Assembly (NCBI GenBank): GCA_000727475.1
Contig: KL647302.1
Coordinates: 1,559,234-1,623,233 of the forward strand
Reading direction: 5' to 3'
Length of the DNA: 64,000 nt
Source: Sarcocystis neurona
Taxonomy: Eukaryota; Apicomplexa; Conoidasida; Eucoccidiorida; Sarcocystidae
The notes below the pieces were generated by a model. The model was not told the origin of the DNA and did not search any database. It saw nothing but the letters and a program-made list of their open reading frames with translations. Below are positions 37,001-46,999 of this stretch, in pieces. A program made the position numbers and the translations under genes. How positions within the stretch are numbered: position 1 is the stretch's first letter; each line of letters starts with the position of its first letter.

Positions 37001-38232
37001 TGACAAGCAGCAGTGGCACCGCAAGCAGCAGCGCAAGCAGCAGCGCAAGCAGCAGCAACACGCCAGCAACACATAGCACCGCGAACGCGACAAAGAACAG
37101 CTCAAGCAGCGGTGGCAGAACGCAGACTCCGGAGAAGGCGAGGAGCAGCAGCAGCAGCAGCTGTGGCAGCTGGATTAGCAGCGACACGCTTTCGAGAACA
37201 CTGCAGCAGCATGCAGTGGACGGATTGTGTCGCACGCCCGAGGCCGTTAATGGAAACACCGGGGGACGGAGAGCTGTGTCTTCGCGCCACATGCTTACTA
37301 TGGCGGTGCAGCAGCTGCTTCAGATACAAACTCAGAAGAAACTGCTGCTGGTCTACACAAAACAGACCCCTCCTGTCGCTGTTGCCTTTTCTTCACTTGG
37401 GAAGGATTCACTGCGCGAGAAAGGAGGTAGCAGCAAAGAAGAAGCAGCGGCGAAGACGAGACCGTCGCACGTTCCCGAGCGCGAGCTCCCTCTCTGTGTG
37501 GCGTCCCTGGATATTGATGCTGCGGCCACCCCGCGCTCCAGCAGAAGCAACTCTTGCTGCTGCTGCTGCTGCAGGACGCAACGCTGCGGTTATGTAGACA
37601 ACGGCAGACGGCGCGTGTCCCCGTGTAACGCGTTTCGTGTCACATGCGGCAGCTCTCGCGTCAGCAACAGCAGCAGCAGCAGCAAATACCGTCGTATCAC
37701 CAGCAGCACGAGTACGAGTTGTAGTCCGGACAGGGCCAGTGCAGAACGGAGTACGAGCAGCAGCTGTAGCAGTTATGCGAGGCGCCTCGAAAATTCGTTT
37801 CCTCCTGCGGCAGGCGGCACTGGTGACTGTGTTGCTGCCATGGGAGAAGTGTGGCAGTCTCCATCAGTGGCAGCGGAACGAAATAGCAGCGAAGCAGCAA
37901 CACAGCAACCAAGAACAGCGACACCACCTGCTCTTCCGCTTAAGATAGATAACGTGCGGAGCATTGACGCTTCCATTTTTCCTCGTTACTGCTGCTGCTG
38001 TAGCGACAGCCGAGGCATGCGGCTGGCAACTGGAGGAGAGGCTCCTCGTGTAGCAGAGAGAAGTACTTGCTCCAGCGCAAGGCGGTGTCCAGGCTTCGCT
38101 GCGGAAAGCCCGCTGCTGCAGCCTGCTGCGGCCGGGGCTGCCACCTACCGGCTGCAGGTGGTGCACGACACGCGTATGCATGCAAGCTGCGGCGCGCGTC
38201 GCTGGACGCTGCGCCTTCTGCGAGGGAGCTAG
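31059..38232 (+). CDS. XRCC2-like RAD51 paralogue (recombination repair ATPase fold)
   Basis: This is a predicted RecA-fold protein of homologous recombination. Firm exon pieces: 31059-31775, 32633 to about 32770 or further, 36090-36197 and 36399-38232. Exon 1 opens MPRKTTFLEELQQQREAEAA, runs through Ala/Ser-rich sequence and ends with GDRLIIEGPSQSGKTFLLQ, the Walker A at 31740-31763. Exon 2 joins in phase 0 and continues ALLAEWLLPRAAGGHAAGVE then VLLLSYSG, where XRCC2 has its Walker B strand. The third piece (DVHLLLPLLQQIAAAVV, RSRCIL) joins in phase 2 to VHVVEVYTPLQLLLVVRCLP and LRVVVLDGV. A Ser/Ala-rich insert of about 250 residues then separates this from LTMAVQQLLQIQTQKKLLLV. The order of blocks matches human XRCC2. 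The junction between exon 2 and 36090 is unresolved. A Gln-rich frame at 34470-34746 may be an extra exon. Confidence 0.72.
31880..32632 (+). repeat. CTG-rich tract in intron 1 of the XRCC2-like gene
   Basis: Dense CTG/TGC/GCT triplets on + sit just downstream of exon 1, which is dense in CAG/GCA/AGC. The tract ends at the acceptor CCTGCCACAG of exon 2. Cys/Leu/Ala-rich translations in all frames are repeat artefacts. The complementary CAG and CTG blocks could pair in the pre-mRNA. Confidence 0.6.
33726..33830 (+). repeat. 16-bp tandem repeat of CTG-type units
   Basis: The unit GCTGCTGCTCCAGTCC is repeated about five and a half times. The AGTCC box recurs at 33739, 33755, 33771, 33787 and 33803, exactly 16 bases apart. 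The period is not a multiple of three. It lies in an intron of the XRCC2-like gene, within a longer CTG-rich block reaching about 34100. Confidence 0.85.
34470..34746 (+). CDS. possible Gln-rich exon of the XRCC2-like gene
   Basis: An AG at 34468-34469 opens a frame of 92 codons reading DPRIEVLASRSIRRHASRGL, then LQQLRERLPHHVQEQLPQQQ, and closing with GEGSQ before GTGCGT. The composition is that of a coding segment with a Gln run, and CAG is on the expected strand. The entry phase (2) and exit phase (0) do not join the neighbouring firm exons, so either another small exon is missing or this is not used. Confidence 0.3.
34825..35245 (+). repeat. TA and ATCT microsatellites in an intron
   Basis: TA runs lie at about 34828-34846, 35052-35060 and 35218-35236, and an ATCT tetranucleotide run lies at about 35023-35072. 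They are inside the XRCC2-like gene, upstream of the exon at 36090. Confidence 0.75.
36530..37235 (+). other. low-complexity insertion within the XRCC2-like coding exon
   Basis: Between two strands that match XRCC2 (VVVLDGV and KKLLLVYTKQ) the exon stays open but becomes Ala/Ser/Gly/Thr-rich, with Ser runs such as SSASSSASSSNTPA encoded by AGC and GCA. XRCC2 has only about 35 residues between the equivalent points, so this adds well over 200. Alternatively part of it is an unspliced intron, but no clean in-phase GT-AG pair is obvious. Confidence 0.55.
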
Positions 38233-39087
38233 CGCAGCAGCACTTGCAGCAGCACCAGCAGCAGCAAAATACAAAAACATTTTCAGCTGGCAGGGTTGCT
38301 GCGCCGTGACGCACGCCTGCTCTTCTGAGAGAGAGACAGAGCAGCTGGTCTACAAGAGAGCTACAGTGCGGACAGGCTACTTACTACTTGTTGCGGCTTG
38401 CGCCTCCCCACACGTACAAACACACTCACGCCCGCGTACATATGCACATGCATACACACGTGTATGTCTGTGCAACACCGGAATTCTGCATGCATGCAGC
38501 TTGACATTTTTGGTTTGATTACGCGTCTAGACGCACACGGGTATATGGACCTGTGTGAGGACGTCCCCACTGCGAGGAGGTAGAGTGTACTGGCTGTTGG
38601 CATACAAGCCCCTATAGGTGGATAGGTATGTTGGCTGCTTGTCGAAAGGTGTGTATGTGTCTCACCTGCTGGTTTCCTTTTTGTGTATACGTACATAGGA
38701 GAGTGTGCGCGTACTTGTCGATTTTCTACTCGGCTAAAAAGCGAGCTCTGGCTGCATGCGGGGCAGAGTCTCAGGCGGCTGCAGGGCGCTCAAAGAAAAA
38801 GAAGAAGGTACCGCAGCCAAGCAACAGCACGTGCATTTATGATTCGACAAACAACAGCAGCTGACCGGAAGCAAGCGGCCACACGCCACCACCAGCAGCA
38901 GGGGTACCCCACAAGTAGCGCCACCATTACAAGCAGCTCCGCCAGCAACAGAACTGCAGCGGCGGCCGTGCGCGTAGCATCGACGTACGGGCAGAAGAAG
39001 CTGCGGACGCTGCTGCTGGGCCAACAGTGACAAAGCAGACGATGTGCTGCCAGTGTGTAAACGTGCTGACGCTTTTTTAGGCGGCAG
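38233..39087. other. intergenic between the XRCC2-like and SRP14-like genes
   Basis: This is the 3' flank, with a TAC/TG-rich stretch at 38400-38720. A short frame at 38628-38864 ends with a lysine run (SKKKKK) directly before GTACCG. It might be an upstream exon of the next gene, but no phase-compatible junction could be proven. A CAG-rich patch follows at 38830-39030. Confidence 0.4.
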
Positions 39088-39465
39088 ATGCTGGTATTGC
39101 AGGAGTTCCTTGTGTCCTTCACTCTGCGTCGTCCTCGTGCTGCTGCTCCTGTCTCTTCCGCGTTCCCGCAGCTCCTCTTGCTACTGGTGGAACTTTCTTG
39201 CAGTTTCCGCTCCTGGTAAGCCGACTGGCTGCTGCTGATGCTTGTCCTCATCCTACATCAGGGAAGCTTGCTACAGCTGACGTCGCTGACGGGGAAAGAG
39301 GGCCTCGCTGCACGAGCGCATGCGCGAAAGGCTCGCTGCTACATCTCCTTGTCGAGTGTGGAGAGGAAAATTCGAAAATTTCCAGTAGACTTCTATCAGT
39401 CACATGTGGATGCGACTGTATACGTAATTCCGCACAATCGTGATAACCTACAAGAATGTACGTAA
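39088..39465 (+). CDS. possible signal recognition particle subunit SRP14, two exons
   Basis: Exons are 39088-39215 (donor GTAAGC) and 39267-39465 (acceptor GGGAAG), joining in phase 2 to give 108 residues, the usual SRP14 size. The start reads MLVLQEFLVSFTLRRPRAAA. The second exon reads LLQLTSLTGKEG, ARAHARKARCYISLSS and VERKIRKFPVDFYQSH. These align by eye with the SRP14 pattern of a first strand ending in a Gly-rich turn, a basic stretch, then ISxxVxxxxxxKFxxxY. SRP14 pairs with SRP9 to bind the Alu domain of SRP RNA and slow translation. The match is short and was made without a database. The first exon may begin at the acceptor ending at 39080 if an upstream exon exists. Confidence 0.42.
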
Positions 39466-42400
39466 TACATGTACAAACACGCGTGAAATTGACAGCGCCT
39501 GCGAGGAAAGCAGCCGCGGGACATTCCCTCGTGTGTAGCCATGCCCAAAAATAAGCGTGGCGATCAATGTGCATATAAGGACACACATATACACACATAC
39601 GTGTAAGCGCACGCGTACATACACCCAAGTTCACGTGCTGCTGCGCTGCGCATGTATTCACACATCTAGGGTGTCCGCGTGTGCATGTCCGGTCGCTAGT
39701 AGCGAGAGAGGAAGCAAAAGCTGTCAAGGCATGCAAACGTTTAGACAACACGGGACGACGCGTACACTGGTAAGCAGGCGCGCAAAGACGACAGCAGCAG
39801 GGTGGCGCAGGTCCTCAGGAGAAGCACCCGTGCCTCTTTGTAAAACAACTGCGTGACCTGCGGAGTGTAACAATAAGCCCTAGGACGTGGAGTACTCTAC
39901 TGTTGTTGTACGGGACACTGCGTATGAATGCGTCGGTTTATTTCGTTTGCGCATGCGAGATAGATATCGTCTACCTGTACTCACTACCAGCAGAGCACGC
40001 AGCAGTACGAAACTGGTGTTCAGGCGTTGCCTGCGGAATCACTGTCAGGGACCGACATTGCCCTGAGTGTGGCCCTCGCAGTGCCCACTGGGTGCCTCAC
40101 CGGCAAGAGGACGCACACGCAGAAACAGCGCGTGTTCCAGCAGCAGAAGAGTCGAATATTCATAAACATGGGAGAAGGCACATATTTATGTAGGGATGTG
40201 GATACAGATACAGAGAAACATATGGGGAGGGACGCAGGCATATCTGCTGGTTCCCTTTCACTCCTGGATACCTATGGTATATTGCTCCAGTTTTGCGGGT
40301 AATGTTCGATAGGACAGGCTTGTATCTGGGGCTCGTGCGTGCTCACCGACAACTATGTTCCACTCAAGGAAGACGTGTGCATGCGCTTGTGTACGCGTAC
40401 GCGAGCTACTGGCCGACTCTCCGCACGTAGGCTAATGCACACTTGATCCACACATACATACCTATGCATGTCGCGACAGCCACGTCTGTGGTTGTTCGCC
40501 GTCTCCTCCCCACCCCCCAGGAGCAAGCACCTCGGTGCATGTTCGCATCATGGCGGATACTTGGTGAGTTTGTCCAGTGCACTCATTCGGACTGCGGAAT
40601 TTCATTCTTGACGTGTACCTGCAGCAGCAGCACACTCTGCATTGCGATAAGAGCATGCAACATGTCATCAGAACCCAGTCCCATATGAGCGTCCACGGTT
40701 GTGTGTATCTGTCACACATTTCGCTATTTTTACATCTTCTCCTAAAAGGATGTGAGCGTGCGCAGCTCACCCGGTTGTCTTATCCACTGCGGAAATAAAT
40801 TCTTTCGGGGAAAATGTACGGTGCCTTTTCAGTTGTGAGGAACAAAGCATCCAAACCGAATGCAGAAACGCGTCCTGCAAATCCAGACGTACTGGTCACC
40901 TACACTCTGTAAAACATGTGCGTACAAGTGTGCACCCGAGATTACTACTGTTTTCATCACTGTTCTTCTGTGTGCGCTAGCGTACCCAGCGACACGTTCA
41001 TTGAAAGTGTACCTGTACGTCCCTTCACCGTCGATTTCTCTGTCGTGGTCGGGGGACTCGTTACGGTACTTCTAATCTAAGAAACCGCTCATCCTACAGA
41101 AGCTACAGAGAAAGACACAAGACGTAACACCCAACCTAAGCAACAGAAAGTGGCGGGTGGATCTGAAAACCTCAGCGAAGCCGCACTACAGTAAGTACAA
41201 CCACATGGACAGGAAACGTTGTCAGATCAAATAGCAAAAAAAGGACGCCGCACTTTGTGCGCATTCATCAGCACCCGGTAAACTGGGAGACACAGTGTAT
41301 CACGTACCGAGTGAGACGCTCGCAGGGCTGCGTTGTACGTAGTAGCAGACGATGTAGAGAATTCACAACTACCCTGGCATGTTGCAACCGAACAGCTAGT
41401 AGCATCTACACTTGCATTCAGCTGCCCTGCGATGCTGTCAGAGTTGCAGCATCTCATATTGGTACAACATTAGCGGCGGGGCCATCATCGCGTCGGCCGG
41501 CAGGACGACTCGACACACTGAAAGGTTTGAAACTAAGCTACCGCAGAAAGAGATCTTTTGCCTCCGCATCCGTCCCGTCCCGCCAAGTCCCGCCGTCTAG
41601 TGTATAGTTTGTATGCCAGCCTCTCCCATGGACAGCATCTTCTATAGCGTACAGCAGTGTTGCGCAGGTCTTCGTGCGCCCTCAGGAAGACAAATGCATA
41701 TTTGACGGCAAGCTGGGAGAATCTTACATTACGCGACGCGTGTGTGTGTGTGGGCGTACTCAGTAGGAGGACGCGTTAACCAGTGCTGGACCTGCATGTA
41801 GTTCATCACAGTGTTCCCTTGTGGACAGAAAACCTTGAAATTCCCACTCTCCCTCTCCGTGCGCGAATGTGCGCTGCACCGGCGGAGACCTCATACGTAC
41901 TGTCACCTGCGTGGTGGTCCTGGAATTTTGCGACTGCAAGGCATTTTGCAAACCTGTGAGACTTTCTGCGTGCGACCAGTCCACCCCTGGGCAACACACA
42001 CGTGCGTCCATCGCGAGACAAGCCCGGGGACAAAGTTCATAGAAGAAGTGGACGTAAGGATGCAGACAGCCCAACAAATAGGTACATCTGTAGACGGACG
42101 GGTGCTGTATAACCCACCGGTGTTTTTACGCGTATATTTGTGTGATTGTGGGCCTCCTTATAATATAAATGTGTAAGTATGGCTGTGTGCCGCATCGAAT
42201 CAACATCTGAAAACAAATATCCTTCTCGGCTGTGAGCCCCATTCTTGTACTCCTAGTGACAAGGGCGTAAAAAATATAACGATTTATGCATGAAGCACGT
42301 ATACGTCTTCCAGTGTACACCCTACTCAATACACACATGTATACATATATATATATATATGCGTATGAATATATCCGTCTGTATACGTGTGCTTTAAAAT

Positions 42401-44300
42401 TTTACACACATGTATACAGTGAACACCGCTGTCTTGCAGTAGTACACATGATCTTTTTTTCCCACAAACAACGTCTGGTCTTACATGCGTCGAACATCAG
42501 GACGTTTGTTTCATCACTCCACAAGCTGCCGCACTTGCCGTCGCAACAGATTTTCCGGACTGCATCGAACATCCACGAATGACAGCAAATGGCCACACTT
42601 GTGCTGAGTCTCAAAAACAACGTGTGCACTGCGAGCAGCACACCGTGCAAGTGTCCTTCAGGTCTGGTAGCTTCTGCCCCCACCGCTCCACCGTGTTGCC
42701 CAGTATGTGGTCGTCACACTAGTAAAGGACGTGACAACTCACTGGGTGCAGCTGGCAGTGCACTGATGAACTAATTTGCACACTTAGTCTGCACAACGAA
42801 GACCGTCTGCAGTTCTGTTCAAAAATGCAGTTGCTCTTTGCTGTGTAGCTCTCACTCGGAAAAATTATTGCTGCGGGTATATCACAGAGTGCACACACAA
42901 TGCACACGGATACACAAACAGGTGTAGATGCACACGTATGTATACACAAGAGATACGCTTACATATATATATGCATACTTTCAGGCTCTTTGGTCAGTTC
43001 GGTCCGTCCCCCCCTTGTACATGTCGACATAGATATATATACACATGCATAGATATATATATATATATATACACACATCTATACTGTGACGTCCTCTGGT
43101 CAATTTCAATCCCACCTACCAATGCAGTCCTCCCTACGAGCATCTTCCCTCTTCCAACCCACGCTGGGAAATCCCTCCGGTTTCCCAACCCCGCCTTCTT
43201 TGCCACGAAACGTGAGTCGCTTGCGCGAGTTCGACACACGCCTGCTGCCGGACCTGCTCTTTGTAATATCGTCCTGGAGTTTCCCCACCGCATATTGTCC
43301 CTGAAACCCACCGCACCCGGGTCCCAAAGGCAAATATTCGCCCCGGTGAAAAATTCCACATCTCATTCACCACTGCATTCTACATGCGTCATCTCATGCG
43401 CTTCTAAACAGAAAATCCCTTATTTCTTTTGCAGTCCTTTGACTAGATTTTGTGGCAGCACATTTGTTTTCACGTGCATACGAAGATATATACGTGCGTG
43501 TGGAAAATTTTGATTGTTCCTCTCTGCTCGTGTCCAGAAAAAAGCCCGTCACTATCCAGTTATTCTGGTAGAAGGTCTGCACAGAGTCTCACGTGTATAC
43601 TATCGGTTAATCTCGGTATGCTTTTGGATCCATTGCTGGTCAAGCTGCACGCGAATACAAGGTGTTACGATGTCCCCACGAATGCGCAAGCTCAGCAAGT
43701 CGATTGAATAGCGTCGCTTGCAAGGGCCCCGCGAATTTTCGAACAGCGCGAGTAAGTGTAAAGGACCAGCTTTAGAACCTTCCCTTTGCCTGCCTCTCCT
43801 AACAGGCGTGACTGTTGTAGAAAGCAGTTCCGACATCCCTCCAGGTCCACGGCGGCCGCTTCGGCCGATCTCCCTTTGTATCTCGCTGCATCTGTCACAC
43901 GAGTTATCGCTTCTTCAGCTCGCGCGCGCCTTTTGCTCAAGCAACAGCGCACCTGTTTTAGTAAGCTGCTGCGGCGCTACCCGCTGTTACCCAGCAGCGC
44001 GGCGCCACACGACCTACTGCTGCGTCACGTCCTCGTGTGTTACACGGCTGTTGTTAACGTAAAGCTGCGTGTTCTACAGCGACATCCTTTTCCGCTCGGT
44101 CGCACCCGCTCTTCGTCGTAAGACCCCTAGTGTTGAACAAACCTTTTTTACGCTTCACTGCCTTCACATAATCTCCACGATGTTGTCATCTGGTCATCTC
44201 TCTGCCGCTGCGTCTGCACAGCGCCACACGCAAACGCTGCCACGTATGAGAATTGCTACGTCGTCGCCGTTGCGTAGACTGTTCAAGCAGCAGCAAAAGT
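39466..44300. other. gene-poor stretch, no gene recognised
   Basis: The composition is mixed with few triplet tracts. Microsatellites lie at 42335-42385 and 43022-43082 (TA/AC). Frames such as 39903-40193, 40027-40302, 41257-41607 and 42938-43513 on + are short, contradict one another in phase, and carry no recognisable motif. I see no mobile-element signature. Confidence 0.4.
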
Positions 44301-44401
44301 TTTTCGAAACAGTTTGGAACTGCCGCTGCTGCATAAGCCTCATCCTCTCTTCATTATCGCCCTATCCTTCTCCTCTCCCTTCTGCCAACGCAGCAGCTGC
44401 T

Positions 44402-44830
44402 TCAACAACATTGTTCTGAATGTTCCGCTTCTACTTCTTTTCGTTGCGGCTCCCTTGTTCGCCGCATCTTCTGCGAGACGCGTTTCTGCTTCGGCTGATG
44501 TGCGTATTTGGCTGCCGTACAAAGCTCCTGCAGCCGACCAGCAGGGAGCGCAGGCAACAAGTCTCCCTTACGTACCTCCAAACGTGCATACGTACATGCA
44601 CGCCTACACGCGTCTACCGATTCATCGTTGTCTTGCCTCCGACTAATGGACTTGCCGCGTTTCCCCATACAAACACATTGTCCTCTGCTGCTTCTTCTAC
44701 AGAAGCACAGTCTCCAATGTTCCTCCTGCTGCACTTGCAGTGCCTCCTGTTCTCGCATCCAATCATCTGATCTATCAGCTACATTACTTGACAACGCTTT
44801 CGCTGCTCTTGCTACAGCAGGTGCTTCCAT
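44402..44830 (-). CDS. weak candidate exon on -, charged, unrecognised
   Basis: A 142-codon frame with an ATG at 44830 reads MEAPAVARAAKALSSNVADR then SDDWMREQEALQVQQEEHWR. This hydrophilic, helix-prone composition is unlike the repeats around it. The remainder is Cys/Arg/Lys-rich and may include an intron. Overlapping + frames are Ser/Leu/Cys-rich and look like shadows. It lies downstream of the lysine-rich gene on the same strand and could be another exon of that transcript, but no phase-compatible junction was established. Confidence 0.25.
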   Translation of the reverse strand: MEAPAVARAAKALSSNVADRSDDWMREQEALQVQQEEHWRLCFCRRSSRGQCVCMGKRGKSISRRQDNDESVDACRRACTYARLEVRKGDLLPALPAGRLQELCTAAKYAHQPKQKRVSQKMRRTREPQRKEVEAEHSEQCC

Positions 44831-45190
44831 CTTTCTGCTCCTGCTGATACGATTGCTCTAGCGCCTCCTAGCTAGCAGCTCACTTCTCTGCATTCAACGA
44901 CCACCAACTGTCTCCGCTGTTCCGGTGACTCGGCCGTCCCAACTGGAATGGCACAGGCTGCAGCTGCCGCGTCTTTCCCTGGCACCACCGGAAAGATACA
45001 TTCAGCGGCTGCAGCTGCTGCCACGGTGGGGTCCTCATGCTGCTGCGGGGATGTCAGCGCTGCAAACGTTTCTGCCAGTGTGTGTTGCAGTTATAAATGT
45101 GTGCTGCCGTTGTTGGTTCTTCTGCCGCTCTTGGCTCTGCCGTCGCCGACGGCGGCGCTGCAGCTGTTGATGCTGCTGCAGCTGTTGGTG

Positions 45191-45375
45191 CTGCTGCGGC
45201 TGTCGTTGTCCTGCTGCGGCTGTCGTTGTCCTGCTGCGGCTGTCGTTGTCCTGCTGCGGCTGTCGTTGTCCTGCTGCGGCTGTCGTTGTCCTGCTGCCGC
45301 TGCTGTTGTCCTGCTGTCGCTGCTGTTGTCCTGCTGCCGCTGCTGTTGTCCTGCTGCCGCTGACGGTGGTGCTGC
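45191..45375 (+). repeat. 20-bp tandem repeat of CTG-type units
   Basis: The unit CTGCTGCGGCTGTCGTTGTC repeats with exact 20-base spacing from 45191. Five nearly identical copies are followed by three copies with CCGCTGCTG or TCGCTGCTG changes, then a decayed end. Because 20 is not a multiple of three, the reading frame rotates through the array. It is downstream of the lysine-rich gene on -. Confidence 0.9.
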
Positions 45376-45452
45376 TACTGTTAGTAGTAGTGCTGCCACT
45401 TACAGTGATGTCGGTGGCGTACACGTCGGGTGCCACAGCCGCCTTGAAGCAT

Positions 45453-46920
45453 CTAACATGCTGCGATCGCGTCCCCGAGCTCGCCACTGCCGGATCGACG
45501 TTTCACTAGCATGTTGCCGAGGGAATCTTGTTGCTGTTTAAGTCCCCCTTCCGGTGATGTGTCTACTCCCGTCTGGGAGAGCTGCTGTCGCTTCTCTGCG
45601 GCCGCGGCTGCAGCGGCGGCGGCTGTCCCTGGCATAGTTGCCGCCTCCAGTTTGGCTATATTTGCCGCTTCTCTCAGTTCTCTAGACGCTGCATGCGCGT
45701 CCTCCATAAGGCTTGGATACAGCAAAAATTGCAATCTTCCTCGTACTCCTGCGTGCGCCGCAACCGACGCATACGCGGGAAACCTGCCCGTCTGTGCTGT
45801 TTCTTCTCCTTGTCGACCGTCTTCTCTCTCTGGTGCTGCTTGGAACAATTTGCCGCCGCGCCAGTCCCACTGGGTGAGAGGCGGCTCGTCCGCCTGGATC
45901 TTCCTCTTCTGCGCCGATTGCCTTTCCTTTCCTACCCGTGTTCCTGGCGTTGCGCCAGCCCGCTGTCTCGTCGGCTGCGGCTGCCCCCGCTTGCGTACCT
46001 GTTTCTGCTGCAGCGTCTTCCCTTTCGCCGCGCCACTCTTCGCTCTGGCCACGCGCTTCGCACCAGTGGCTGCTCCTCTTGCTGCTGCGACGTCTCCTCG
46101 TCGCTTTTTGGCTGCAGCTTTAGTCCCCACTGCCTTCTTCTTCTTCTTTGCAGCACCTGCAGCCCCCTTTCGCTGCTTTCCTGCAGTCTTCTTCACGCCC
46201 TTCTTCTTCTTCTTCTTAACAACCTTCTTCTTCTTCTTTGTCTTCGCCACATCCCCCTCCGCATGCACACGCACCGGAGGCAGCGGCGCTAGCAGCACGA
46301 ACCGCGGCTGCTCCGGCTTGCCCGCCGACGGCGCTGAGAAGGACGCAGCAACAGCAGGCCCGCAACGAACTAATCCAAAGTGCTGAGAGGAGACCCACCA
46401 CCCAGGCACCAAAGAGGACGTGCAGCAACAGAGACACCGCCCCCCTACACTGACGTGTCCTTACGGTTGTAAGAACCACACACATATGTAAGGACACGTG
46501 CACACATACATTTAAAAGCGCAATAATAGACGTCGGGACCTGAAGATGTACATACACATATACGTATATATATATATATATTCGTTAAGGATCGGGTACG
46601 TGTGCACACACGTCTATACGCACTTTGGTAGTGTGATTCGTAGGCGTAACAGAACGCACACACAAACCCCTTGTAGTTCTCTGTGGACATATCTGTCTGT
46701 TTCGCTGCACCACGCAGTGCATATCCGCACATACATATATACACACCTTCGCGTTGATGATGCAAAATTCACCCTCTGGCCTCAGCAGAACCCGTGGGCG
46801 GGAAGTCGCGCCGCTTGCTTGTTGCACAAGCAAAACGCAGGACGCACCAGCAGCAGCGACGGCGGCACCAGCGGCCGCAGCAGCAGTGGCAGTCGCGGCG
46901 GCAGTGGCAGGGTAGCAGCA
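45453..46920 (-). CDS. lysine/alanine-rich basic protein, at least two exons
   Basis: The last exon is 46382 to 45453 on - (310 codons with stop), entered through a pyrimidine-rich acceptor CTCCTCTCAG in phase 0. The exon before ends at 46747 with GEFCIINAK before GTGTGT, also phase 0, and its earlier part is Ala-rich (start not fixed, near 46920). The last exon starts HFGLVRCGPAVAASFSAP, then VRVHAEGDVAKTKKKKK and further Lys runs with Ala, Arg and Gly. A non-repetitive part follows (PPLTQWDWRGGKLFQAAP and RLQFLLYPSLMEDAHAASRE), then an Ala run and a Gln-containing tail. The basic tract suggests a nucleic-acid-binding or nucleolar protein. I recognise no family. The CTG orientation on + agrees with coding on -. 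Confidence 0.52.
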
Positions 46921-46985
46921 CTGGCATCAGTAGCAGCAGCACTGGCATCAGTAGCAGCAGCACTGGCATCAGTAGCAGCAGTGGC
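46917..46985 (+). repeat. 21-bp repeat, three copies
   Basis: GCACTGGCATCAGTAGCAGCA occurs three times in direct succession. The length is a multiple of three, so it codes for a heptad-like block: ALASVAA on +, or ATDASAA on -. It lies at the 5' edge of the lysine-rich gene of the - strand, so it may be part of its Ala-rich first part or of its leader. Confidence 0.85.
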
Positions 46986-46999
46986 AGGAGCAGCAGGGG

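Noticed and set aside
45035..45487. Gln/Asp/Thr repeat protein on - (GQRQPQQDND blocks)
   Set aside because: Generated by the 20-bp array, whose frame rotates; no upstream exon or domain supports it.
45511..46386. 291-codon + frame, Cys/Ala/Phe-rich
   Set aside because: It is the antisense shadow of the lysine-rich gene; runs of Phe mirror Lys codons on the opposite strand.
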